The notes below the pieces were generated by a model, which worked only from the letters and a program-made list of their open reading frames with translations, was not told where the DNA came from and did no database searches. DNA of 7,670 nt from Chryseosolibacter sp035628595 (lineage in GTDB: Bacteria > Bacteroidota > Bacteroidia > Cytophagales > Cyclobacteriaceae). Where the stretch lies: the NCBI GenBank assembly GCA_035628595.1, contig DASPJN010000188.1, forward strand, positions 1 to 7,670, read 5' to 3'. Each line of letters starts with the position of its first letter. Position 1 is the stretch's first letter. Of the stretch, positions 1 to 7,257 are shown one piece after another. The position numbers were made by a program, and so were the translations under genes.

Positions 1-681
1 CATAATATTGATGTCACGCTGATCCTTGATCGCTTTTGCCAATTGCTGTAAGGCAGTAACACCCTTCGAGTCGACATCAACACTGCCAGACTGAAATAAT
101 AATTGCTCTGCCAGCGACACGTACACCTTTCCATTTTTCACATTCACGCTGATATCGTTCTCTTTAAAGTTAAGTAAGGCGCCGCTGATTTTTTGCTTCA
201 ACTCCTGAACAGCAGAATCTTTATTTGCCATCACCTGTTCCAGTTCCTGTACCTTTTTTTCCCGTTCGGCCAGACTCGTACTCAGTGAGTCATTCATCCT
301 TCGCGTCTTATCCAGACTGTTCTGTATTTCCAAAAGTTGTTCATGCTGCTGCACAAGATCCTTATTCATTTTTCCACTGTTGCTCAAGAGGTTATTGTAA
401 ACAGTATTCATCTGTTCATGTTCCTTTTCCAGGGATGCCAGCTTTGCATGACACATCCTGTAGTCGATGCCAAGATTCGTAGTATCTTCTTTTAACCTCG
501 TCAATTGAGCATGCAGTGTATCTGACTCTCTGTTTGCATTCCGTAATGCTGTGTCTTTGTCCGCAAGGTCTGCTTCTAATCTGACCTTTTGCGCAAGCAG
601 ATTATCGAACTTCTTTTTTGATACGATGCAGGAGGAGAAAACAAAAAGGCAAGGTAGAATCGCCCATAATGATCTTTTCAT
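1..681 (-). CDS. OmpA-family outer-membrane lipoprotein with coiled coil, 3' end cut by window edge
   Basis: Reading leftward from an ATG at 681 gives 227 codons with no stop up to the window edge, so the C-terminus is missing. The N-terminus is a lipoprotein signal peptide: MKRS, a hydrophobic stretch (LWAILPCLFVF), then FSSC, with Cys18 as the likely lipidated residue; a lipobox with F at -3 is imperfect but this SSC form is common in Bacteroidota. Residues about 19-185 are polar, rich in Glu, Lys, Gln and Leu, and read as a long alpha-helical coiled coil. From about residue 188 the start of an OmpA/MotB peptidoglycan-binding domain is seen (VYVSLAEQLLFQSGS, then an Ala-Leu-rich helix and INIM, where the family normally continues into a TD-containing motif). 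Known of the family: such proteins tie the outer membrane to peptidoglycan. The coiled coil may span the periplasm (inference). It is divergent from the reductase-biotin operon. No Shine-Dalgarno sequence precedes the ATG. Confidence 0.88.
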   Translation of the reverse strand, partial: MKRSLWAILPCLFVFSSCIVSKKKFDNLLAQKVRLEADLADKDTALRNANRESDTLHAQLTRLKEDTTNLGIDYRMCHAKLASLEKEHEQMNTVYNNLLSNSGKMNKDLVQQHEQLLEIQNSLDKTRRMNDSLSTSLAEREKKVQELEQVMANKDSAVQELKQKISGALLNFKENDISVNVKNGKVYVSLAEQLLFQSGSVDVDSKGVTALQQLAKAIKDQRDINIM

Positions 682-758
682 ATAGTAGATTTCGGTGGCT
701 AAATTAAATAATAAATGCGACGTTTTGCCTTATATTTAAATCGACTAAATCAGAAGGT
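682..758. promoter_or_regulatory. Divergent intergenic region, probable promoters for both flanking genes
   Basis: This 77-bp A+T-rich gap separates two divergent genes and must hold, or lie near, the start of the reductase-biotin operon. On the plus strand TATATTTA (731-738) matches seven of eight positions of a Bacteroidota -7 box (TAnnTTTG, six fixed positions, last one differing), but I see no TTG at the right distance upstream. On the minus strand TAATTTAG is a similarly weak candidate. No inverted repeat resembling a BirA or BioR operator and no riboswitch-like structure is visible. The location is supported by gene arrangement; the individual boxes are weak. Confidence 0.3.
752..757 (+). 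promoter_or_regulatory. Shine-Dalgarno-like AGAAGG that bears on the reductase start
   Basis: AGAAGG lies only 1 nt before the ATG at 759 but 10 nt before the in-frame ATG at 768. The spacing therefore favours initiation at 768, giving a protein beginning MLHPEALKGK, three residues shorter. Bacteroidota often initiate without this signal, so the call is tentative. Confidence 0.4.
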
Positions 759-1616
759 ATGGCTGGAATGTTACATCCCGAAGCACTTAAAGGCAAAACA
801 TATATCATCACCGGAGGCGGAACTGGATTGGGCCGTTCCATGGGAAAATACTTCCTGGAACTCGGCGCAAATCTTGTGATCACCAGCAGAAAAAAAGAAG
901 TGCTCGACAAAAGCGCTTCTGAATTGAGTAAGGAAACAGGAGGGAAAGTACTTCCGATCACCTGTGACGTGCGGAAGTACGAGGAAATCGAAAATGTTCT
1001 AAAAACCACAGAGGCTGAATTCGGTCGCATCGACGGAGTAGTCAACAACGCTGCGGGTAATTTTATCAGCCCGACTGAGCGGTTATCGCACCGCGCGTTT
1101 GATATTGTTGTTGATATTGTATTGAAGGGTACTTACTACATGACTCTGGCAGCGGGAAAACATTGGATAAACAAAAAACAGCCAGGTACATTTCTTAATA
1201 TCGTAACAACATATGCCTGGACCGGATCCGGTTATGTCGTGCCTTCAGCTTGTGGCAAGGCAGGTGTGCTCGCGCTTACACGTTCATTGGCAGTTGAGTG
1301 GGCTAAGTTCAAGATCAGAAGTAACGCCATAGCACCAGGGCCCTTCCCTACCGAAGGCGCGTGGAGTCGATTACTTCCGGGAGAACTTGTTAAAAAGTTT
1401 GATCCTGCAGAACGCATCCCATTAAAGAGAGTTGGAGAACACCAGGAACTTGCTAACCTGGCTGCGTATCTTATTTCCGACTACTCAGCTTACATCAACG
1501 GCGAAGTCATTACCATTGATGGTGGAGAATGGCTAAAAAGCGGAGGGGAATTCAGCCACCTCGAACAAATTCCGGATGCGATGTGGGACGTTCTTGAAAA
1601 AACGAGAGGTAAATAA
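759..1616 (+). CDS. SDR-family oxidoreductase, probable 2,4-dienoyl-CoA reductase
   Basis: A 285-residue short-chain dehydrogenase. The Rossmann nucleotide-binding motif TGGGTGLG is at residues 18-25, NNAAG at 96-100, PGP at 193-195 and a C-terminal DGGEW at 254-258. The usual SDR YxxxK is absent: the active-site stretch reads TYAWTGSGYVVPSACGKAG, with Ser163-x3-Lys167 and Tyr152 fifteen residues before the lysine. From memory, mitochondrial 2,4-dienoyl-CoA reductase (DECR1) has this same arrangement (Asn148, Tyr199, Ser210, Lys214), and Asn101 of NNAAGNF occupies the matching Asn place. GNFISPTERLS and the later ELANLAAYL with DYSAYINGEV also read like DECR1. The expected reaction is NADPH-dependent reduction of 2,4-dienoyl-CoA during oxidation of unsaturated fatty acids; the substrate is inferred. 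Arg44 (TSRKK) after the second beta strand suits NADPH. It leads an operon with bioF 6 bp downstream. The start may be the ATG at 768 rather than 759, judged from the Shine-Dalgarno spacing. Confidence 0.9.
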   Translation: MAGMLHPEALKGKTYIITGGGTGLGRSMGKYFLELGANLVITSRKKEVLDKSASELSKETGGKVLPITCDVRKYEEIENVLKTTEAEFGRIDGVVNNAAGNFISPTERLSHRAFDIVVDIVLKGTYYMTLAAGKHWINKKQPGTFLNIVTTYAWTGSGYVVPSACGKAGVLALTRSLAVEWAKFKIRSNAIAPGPFPTEGAWSRLLPGELVKKFDPAERIPLKRVGEHQELANLAAYLISDYSAYINGEVITIDGGEWLKSGGEFSHLEQIPDAMWDVLEKTRGK

Positions 1617-1622
1617 TTTCGC

Positions 1623-2741
1623 GTGGATTCACTGGATGCTATTCTATCCTCAAATCTTAAGAGACGAGAGCGGGAAAACAATCTAAGGTCTCTTTCCACA
1701 TCAAGCAATCTTATTGATTTTGTTTCTAACGACTACCTGAGTCTCGCGCGCTCACCAGAACTTAAAACGAAGATCGCTACGAAAATTGAATCGTTTCCTG
1801 TTCAAAATGGGTCCACCGGATCTCGTCTACTTTCCGGAAATAGCGACTACATTGTGCAGGTAGAAACAAAGCTTGCTCATATTTTTTTGGCGGAGTCAGC
1901 AATTATTTTCAATTCCGGGTATAGCGCCAACCTTGCCATATTGTCAAGCATTCCTCAAAAGGGAGACACGATAATTTACGATGAGCTTTCCCATGCATCA
2001 TTAAAAGACGGTGCACGGCTTAGTCATGCCAAACGATTTTCATTCCGTCACAACGACTTGAACGATCTCGAATCGAAAATCCGAAATGCAGAAGGTAATG
2101 TGTTTGTCGTTGTGGAATCAATCTATTCGATGGACGGCGATGTCTGTCCCCTTCAGGAATTGGTGCACTTGAAAAATAAACTCGGATTTTATTTAATCGT
2201 GGATGAAGCCCATAGTACTGGCATTTGCGGGCAGGGTGGCAGCGGAATGATCGCCTCGATGGAACTCCAAAATTATATCGACATCCGCGTATACACTTTT
2301 GGAAAAGCAATGGGTATTCACGGAGCGTGTGTTGTCGGGTCCAATAAACTGAAACAACACATTGTCAATTTTGCAAGACCTTTCATTTACACAACAGCGC
2401 CTTCACTTCATAGTCTCGCATCTGTCGAATGCGCATTCGATTTTATCGATGAAGCACAACAACAAACCCTTCATGACAGGATCGCGGCGTTTGTTAAACA
2501 CGCAAGCGTCCTTGGGCCGAACAAACTGACTCCTATACAAACGGTGATGTTTCCCGGTAATAGCAACGTGAAGAAAGCTTGTGAATATTTGCAAGGCGCA
2601 GGCTTTGATGTTCGTCCCATCCTAGCACCCACAGTTCCGGTTGGAAAAGAAAGAATCAGGATTACACTTCATCTGCATAATACAACGGAAGAGATTCTTG
2701 AACTCACGAACAGGCTTATTAAGTACAAAGGCGACTTATGA
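1623..2741 (+). CDS. bioF: 8-amino-7-oxononanoate synthase (KAPA synthase)
   Basis: PLP-dependent enzyme of the alpha-oxoamine synthase family, 372 residues (family usually about 380-400). It condenses a pimeloyl thioester with L-alanine to give 8-amino-7-oxononanoate, CO2 and free thiol carrier, the first committed step of biotin ring assembly in the cytoplasm. Seen: SNDYLSL at 35-41, GSTGSRLLSG at 63-72, FNSGYSANLA at 96-105, DELSHAS with His124 (stacks on PLP), VDEAHSTG at 193-200 with Asp194 and His197, and TFGKAMGIHG with the Schiff-base Lys228. Relatives such as 2-amino-3-ketobutyrate CoA ligase and serine palmitoyltransferase share these motifs; the adjoining bioD and bioA decide for BioF. 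The start is GTG: no in-frame ATG occurs before the conserved core, and the upstream in-frame stop is that of the reductase, leaving only two codons between. The 3' end overlaps bioD by ATGA. Confidence 0.93.
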   Translation: MDSLDAILSSNLKRRERENNLRSLSTSSNLIDFVSNDYLSLARSPELKTKIATKIESFPVQNGSTGSRLLSGNSDYIVQVETKLAHIFLAESAIIFNSGYSANLAILSSIPQKGDTIIYDELSHASLKDGARLSHAKRFSFRHNDLNDLESKIRNAEGNVFVVVESIYSMDGDVCPLQELVHLKNKLGFYLIVDEAHSTGICGQGGSGMIASMELQNYIDIRVYTFGKAMGIHGACVVGSNKLKQHIVNFARPFIYTTAPSLHSLASVECAFDFIDEAQQQTLHDRIAAFVKHASVLGPNKLTPIQTVMFPGNSNVKKACEYLQGAGFDVRPILAPTVPVGKERIRITLHLHNTTEEILELTNRLIKYKGDL

Positions 2742-3346
2742 AATATTTTGTAACCGGCATCGACACCGATAGCGGTAAAACTCTCGTCTCAGCGATTCTG
2801 TGCGAGGCATTGCAGGCAGACTATTGGAAACCAGTTCAGGCAGGTTTGCCTCGGGACACCGATACCGTCCAATCTTTAGTGACTAACAACGTTACAAAGT
2901 TTCACGCTGAAGCTTACTTGTTGAATACGCCTGCCTCACCGCACATGTCTGCGAGAATCGATGGGGTTAAGATTGATAAAACTAAGTTTGTCATTCCAGC
3001 GACATCACGACCATTGATCATTGAGGGTGCGGGTGGATGCCTTGTGCCGCTAAACGAATCATTCTTCGTGATTGATCTGATCAAAGAATTTAATGTACGT
3101 GTAATGCTCGTTGCCGATCTTTATCTAGGCAGCATCAATCATACATTACTTTCTGTTGAAGCATTACGCTCCCGAAATATTCAAATAGCAGGTATAATCT
3201 TTAATGGTATCTCAAATCCCGACAGCGAACAAGTTATTCTTCAACACACGAAGCTACCATGCTTACTGCATATCGATAGACAACCGACGATTGATAAAAG
3301 TGTTGTGGTTAGGTATGCGGATCTCATAAGGAAAAATCTAAGATGA
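2738..3346 (+). CDS. bioD: Dethiobiotin synthetase
   Basis: A 202-residue P-loop ATPase, somewhat shorter than the E. coli enzyme (about 225). It uses ATP and CO2 to close the ureido ring of 7,8-diaminopelargonate, giving dethiobiotin, the third ring-assembly step. Seen: the modified P-loop VTGIDTDSGKT with Lys14 and Thr15; YWKPVQAG with the conserved Lys31; the substrate-side segment PASPHMSA near 65-72; IIEGAGGCLVPL with Glu96 and the GAGG at 97-100; VADLYLGSINHTLLS at 125-139; and IIFNG with Asn156, where the family binds the adenine. A good Shine-Dalgarno AAAGG lies 6 nt before the ATG. The ATG overlaps the bioF stop and its own stop overlaps the bioA start, both as ATGA, pointing to translational coupling. 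No truncation or missing key residue is evident. Confidence 0.93.
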   Translation: MKYFVTGIDTDSGKTLVSAILCEALQADYWKPVQAGLPRDTDTVQSLVTNNVTKFHAEAYLLNTPASPHMSARIDGVKIDKTKFVIPATSRPLIIEGAGGCLVPLNESFFVIDLIKEFNVRVMLVADLYLGSINHTLLSVEALRSRNIQIAGIIFNGISNPDSEQVILQHTKLPCLLHIDRQPTIDKSVVVRYADLIRKNLR

Positions 3347-4617
3347 ACACAATCAGTGAACTTGATCGTCAGAATATCTGGCATCCCTTTACCCCATTGG
3401 TTGACGCTGACCGGCCATTCGTCATTACGTCAGCGAAAGGCGTGTCACTCTTCACAGATGACGGCAAAGAAATTATCGATGCAGTCTCTTCATGGTGGGT
3501 AAACATTCACGGACACGCACACCCGGAAATTGCAAACGCGTTATTCAATCAGGCGACGACCCTTGAACATGTGATCTTCGCTGGTTTCACGCATAAACCG
3601 GCTGTGACTCTTTCGGAAAAACTATTATCTGTATTACCTGATCATTTTGATAAAATATTCTTTTCTGACAACGGAAGCACTGCAGTCGAAGTCGCCATAA
3701 AAATGGCAATTCAATATTGGTCTAACATTGGAAAACCACGTAAAAAAATTATCGCGGTCGATGGCGCATATCATGGTGACACCTTTGGTTCAATGTCTGT
3801 CGGTGAGCGGAGCATCTTTTCCGCACCATTTAATGAACATCTTTTTGAAAGTAATTTTATTGATTTCCCTACTGAGCAAAATCGTCATTTTCTTTTTGAA
3901 CAATTTGAGAGATTACTAAAAGCTGACGCGCCGGCAGCTTTTATTTATGAGCCATTAATTCAAGGTGCCGCGGGCATGAGAATGTATTCGAAAGACATCC
4001 TCGATGAATTAATTTCCATCGCACAAAAACACAATGTGATTTGCATCGCTGACGAAGTGATGACAGGTTTTTATCGCACCGGAAAAATGTTTGCATCAGA
4101 TCACCCTGGCAATAAGCCTGATATCATTACTTTATCAAAAGGTCTTACCGGTGGAACGATGCCACTTGGTGTAACGGCTTGTTCTGAAAGAATCGTTAGT
4201 GCATTTAATACAAACGATTTTTATAAGACATTCTTTCATGGTCATTCATTCACAGGAAACCCACTCTCATGCGCAGTGGCGAACACAAGCTTTGATTTGC
4301 TGTTGACGGAGAAGTGCCAGGAAAATATCGAGATGATAAACCGCAGCCACGACATGTTCATCAGCAAAATGAAGCAACATCCGAAAGTTGTATCCGCCAG
4401 ACATTTGGGCACAATCTGCGCGATTGAGCTGTCGACTCCTGACGGTACCTCTTACGATAATAAGCTCCGAAAAAAGATTTACAGTCATTTCTTAAACAAG
4501 GGAATCTTGTTGCGTCCACTCGGGAACGTAATTTACGTTTTGCCTCCATACGTCATCACCGAAACGCAATTGTTATTCATTTATGGCGCGATCGAAGAGT
4601 TTATCGAAACGATCTAA
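3343..4617 (+). CDS. bioA: Adenosylmethionine-8-amino-7-oxononanoate aminotransferase (DAPA synthase)
   Basis: A class III (omega) PLP-dependent aminotransferase of 424 residues, normal for BioA. It moves the amino group of S-adenosylmethionine onto 8-amino-7-oxononanoate, forming 7,8-diaminopelargonate, the step between BioF and BioD. Seen: the BioA-type N-terminus with IWHPFTPL at 12-19; DAVSSWWVNIHGH at 46-58, whose paired Trp51-Trp52 is characteristic of BioA; FSDNGSTAVEVA at 107-118; AYHGDTFGSMSVG at 142-154 with Tyr143; YEPLIQGAAGM at 202-212; IADEVMTGFYRTG at 235-247 with Asp237 that binds the PLP ring nitrogen; LSKGLTGG with the Schiff-base Lys266; and FFHGHSFTGNPLSCA at 297-311. The first four nucleotides overlap the bioD stop. 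It is the last gene of the operon: its TAA directly abuts the stop of the convergent gene, with no spacer and no visible terminator. Confidence 0.94.
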   Translation: MNTISELDRQNIWHPFTPLVDADRPFVITSAKGVSLFTDDGKEIIDAVSSWWVNIHGHAHPEIANALFNQATTLEHVIFAGFTHKPAVTLSEKLLSVLPDHFDKIFFSDNGSTAVEVAIKMAIQYWSNIGKPRKKIIAVDGAYHGDTFGSMSVGERSIFSAPFNEHLFESNFIDFPTEQNRHFLFEQFERLLKADAPAAFIYEPLIQGAAGMRMYSKDILDELISIAQKHNVICIADEVMTGFYRTGKMFASDHPGNKPDIITLSKGLTGGTMPLGVTACSERIVSAFNTNDFYKTFFHGHSFTGNPLSCAVANTSFDLLLTEKCQENIEMINRSHDMFISKMKQHPKVVSARHLGTICAIELSTPDGTSYDNKLRKKIYSHFLNKGILLRPLGNVIYVLPPYVITETQLLFIYGAIEEFIETI

Positions 4618-7257
4618 CTAGGGGAGAATATTTTGGATGCGTAGTGCTTTGTCTTGGGCCATGAAGATTCGAAGCTCATCCCCTTGTAAAGGGCGTATCA
4701 CTATATCATGCGCATCAAATGGCGGAGTTACAACCAACTGTCCCTGCCCGTTATAAACATACGTAAGAATTTGAACAGGATCGGTGATTACAAAGTACGA
4801 CCGGCCTGCGCCAAAATCATAGTATGATACTTTCGGATTATTAATTCCGGGGCCGGCAGATACAATCAGCTTACCATTTTCATCCAGGATGTTGCAATTT
4901 TCTTTGTCGTGTTGAAGAATCACATACGATTTCGAAGTCTTTTCATTTACAAGTGAAAAGTTCGTCAGTACAGAAGTCTTTAATAGCGCCTCTTTGCTTA
5001 CAACCCTCCCCTCCAAGTCAATCTTGATCTTATAGCCATCATCGGTGACAATGACAACACGTGTATCCTTAACGTTGCCGCCCACGTCAACAAAATAATC
5101 GCCGTTAGCTTTTGTACCCAGCTTGATGGGGAAGTTCTTTACGTTCTCTCCACGCCTGTTTGTAATGAACAATTCGCCACCTTTCGTAATGGCGATTATG
5201 TAGTCTCTGCCAAGAATTCTGGAGTGGCGCGCAGGGCGATGTAGCTGGTCATCGAAATGTTTTGGATTCCAACCTTCCAGTTCTCGTCCCTCTCTGTCAT
5301 ACATCAAAACATCTCCATTCGTCTCCCCGATGAGGAAACGATATTTCTTACTGTTATCGTAGTCCACAACACTCGCATGTTCGATGTCAGAGCCGAATAC
5401 TTCAACCGGGAATGGTGCAACGTCTTTTCCGGTACGATCAATAAGATGAAGTCGCGACTTTGTAGTGAAAAAATATTGGAGCTTTCCGTTTGAAAAGAAA
5501 TCGATTTGTGTCACTTCACTGGTTATCAGTCCCGGTAGAGGAACAGACCATTGAACGACACCTTCCGGTGAAATTAAACTTAAAGCACCAGTTGAATCCT
5601 GGATGAGAATTTCATCTGCCCTGTTGACATGACTTTTTACGGCGTGCAATGCTGTAATTGGAGCCGTAAAATTAGACTGATATTCACGCGACACTGAGCG
5701 GTCATTCGGTGTTTCCTCCGTTTCGACAAAGAGTTGCGTATAGAAGTTTGTATTTAAATGGCTGAATTGAAAAGAAGCTCGTCCGACAGAACGAAATAAA
5801 TGCCGATTCTCCTTGAAAAAATTTTTCCACTGAGGTTTGATACTGTATGAAAGGAGGTCAAGTGTACGAGGAACATCAACAAACCAGCTCAAGGTCGATT
5901 CGAGGAAAGTGGATCGTAGGAATTGATTGATTGCAATAGATTTGCCCCAGGTCTCGCCGCTATCGATATCTGAAAGGAAAAGTTTGAGATCAGCGAGGTT
6001 TTCGGATATCACGATTACATTATCAACGGAAGTGTAATAGGTGGTCGCTGCTCGTGGGATCAGGGGAGCCAATAATTTGCCTGGGAAATTATGAAATGGA
6101 AGTTTTCCAATGCGATGGTCGCCGAAGCTTTCTGCGAAAACAGAATCAACACTTAGCTTAGCTGATATTTTATCCATTGCGTCTGTCCATACCGTTGTAT
6201 TTTTTGTCTCAATAAGCAAAACATTTCCGAAGCGACGTGATTGATGTGATTCAAACCAGCACGTCGAGATGTGTCCTCCTATCTCCGAAAATAGTTTTTG
6301 TGTTGAAATATTATTTTGATCGAATATTTTACGAAGACTGTCGGGCCCGGCGATTTCATTTTCATTTTGATATCGACTTAAATTTTGATAGAGCGCATTT
6401 CCATTACTCACGCCAATCGTTTTTACAGCGATGGTTTTATTGGAGATGTACTGCTTTAATTCGAACGGGACTGGAGATTGTTGTTTTAAAATGGACAAAT
6501 GCGATTTATCACTGGTGCTGTCCGCAGTAAATCCATTTAGGATAATATTATCACCTTCAGTTTTCACATCAAGCCGCGCGTATCCTGCAACTGGTTTGGT
6601 GATTCCGTTTGAAACAAAGAGGTTCATAAAATGCGCTACGGCATCGAACTGGATATGAATATCCCCGGCGTCATTGCTTACAGTTTGAAGCATTGATTTG
6701 CGTGACGCATTTTGCGAAAAGAAGGTTGGACGCTCTTTGTTATAAGTCCTGATAACGTCCTCGATTAAGAAGGGTGTAGACGTGCAGATTAGATAATTAC
6801 CTAAAGTGATCCATGAAAAAAGAACTTGTTCGGACTTCAGTTCACTTATAACAACGCCCTTGAAAGAGCGATTGCTGTATTCTCCTTTCTTGACGAAACC
6901 TTCGATGAATTTATCAGGCACATCAGATTGACGTAGATAAAAGATTAAGTTGTAATTGTCTTTACTGGTAACATGAAGCGATATTGAAGTTGAATGGAGT
7001 TGCCGGATGGAGTTAAAGGCAGAATCTGTCTCGTTCTTAAAATGCTCCGCGCCGGTCGTAAGGAGCTTCCACAATGCAGAAGATCGAAAAGCGGCGCTGC
7101 ATTCTTTACAGTCACCTGGTTCATACGCGAGAATTGCGTTGGCTGGTACAAGCGAATGAACTGTAATCTCGATTTTAGCAAAATATCTTTTGTAAAGGTA
7201 GTACCCTCCCGCAGCCACGGCGATAAGAAAAACAATTAGGAGAATACCTTTTTTCAT
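4618..7257 (-). CDS. Large membrane-anchored protein with predicted C-terminal seven-bladed beta-propeller; function unknown
   Basis: An 879-residue protein read from the ATG at 7257. The open frame extends 28 codons upstream to a TTG at 7341, but that extension has no targeting features, whereas 7257 puts MKK directly before a hydrophobic segment (about residues 4-21, GILLIVFLIAVAAGGYY), so I chose it. That segment looks like an uncleaved signal anchor, placing the rest in the periplasm (inference). Residues about 30-510 are unrecognised; LVPANAILAYEPGD near 36-49 recalls DUF3352-type proteins of this phylum, a weak resemblance. From about 535 the chain shows seven repeats of a hydrophobic strand, a turn with Asp/Asn-rich residues and Gly; the turn glycines are at 566, 610, 658, 703, 750, 795 and 839, spaced 44-48 residues, as in PQQ- or VCBS-like propellers. 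FPVEV and FPIKL follow two of them. No catalytic residues were identified. The gene converges on bioA with abutting stops. No Shine-Dalgarno sequence is visible. Confidence 0.8.
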   Translation of the reverse strand: MKKGILLIVFLIAVAAGGYYLYKRYFAKIEITVHSLVPANAILAYEPGDCKECSAAFRSSALWKLLTTGAEHFKNETDSAFNSIRQLHSTSISLHVTSKDNYNLIFYLRQSDVPDKFIEGFVKKGEYSNRSFKGVVISELKSEQVLFSWITLGNYLICTSTPFLIEDVIRTYNKERPTFFSQNASRKSMLQTVSNDAGDIHIQFDAVAHFMNLFVSNGITKPVAGYARLDVKTEGDNIILNGFTADSTSDKSHLSILKQQSPVPFELKQYISNKTIAVKTIGVSNGNALYQNLSRYQNENEIAGPDSLRKIFDQNNISTQKLFSEIGGHISTCWFESHQSRRFGNVLLIETKNTTVWTDAMDKISAKLSVDSVFAESFGDHRIGKLPFHNFPGKLLAPLIPRAATTYYTSVDNVIVISENLADLKLFLSDIDSGETWGKSIAINQFLRSTFLESTLSWFVDVPRTLDLLSYSIKPQWKNFFKENRHLFRSVGRASFQFSHLNTNFYTQLFVETEETPNDRSVSREYQSNFTAPITALHAVKSHVNRADEILIQDSTGALSLISPEGVVQWSVPLPGLITSEVTQIDFFSNGKLQYFFTTKSRLHLIDRTGKDVAPFPVEVFGSDIEHASVVDYDNSKKYRFLIGETNGDVLMYDREGRELEGWNPKHFDDQLHRPARHSRILGRDYIIAITKGGELFITNRRGENVKNFPIKLGTKANGDYFVDVGGNVKDTRVVIVTDDGYKIKIDLEGRVVSKEALLKTSVLTNFSLVNEKTSKSYVILQHDKENCNILDENGKLIVSAGPGINNPKVSYYDFGAGRSYFVITDPVQILTYVYNGQGQLVVTPPFDAHDIVIRPLQGDELRIFMAQDKALRIQNILP

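Noticed and set aside
225..482. Open frame of 85 codons on the plus strand, rich in Pro, Ser and Val
   Set aside because: It lies opposite the OmpA-family lipoprotein, has no recognisable motif, and its composition is that expected of the antisense of a coiled-coil gene.
682..758. Biotin-responsive operator (BirA or BioR type) before the reductase operon
   Set aside because: No matching inverted repeat could be seen in the 77 bp.
6237..6658. Overlapping plus-strand open frames of 97 and 75 codons
   Set aside because: Both lie wholly opposite the propeller gene and show no domain-like sequence.
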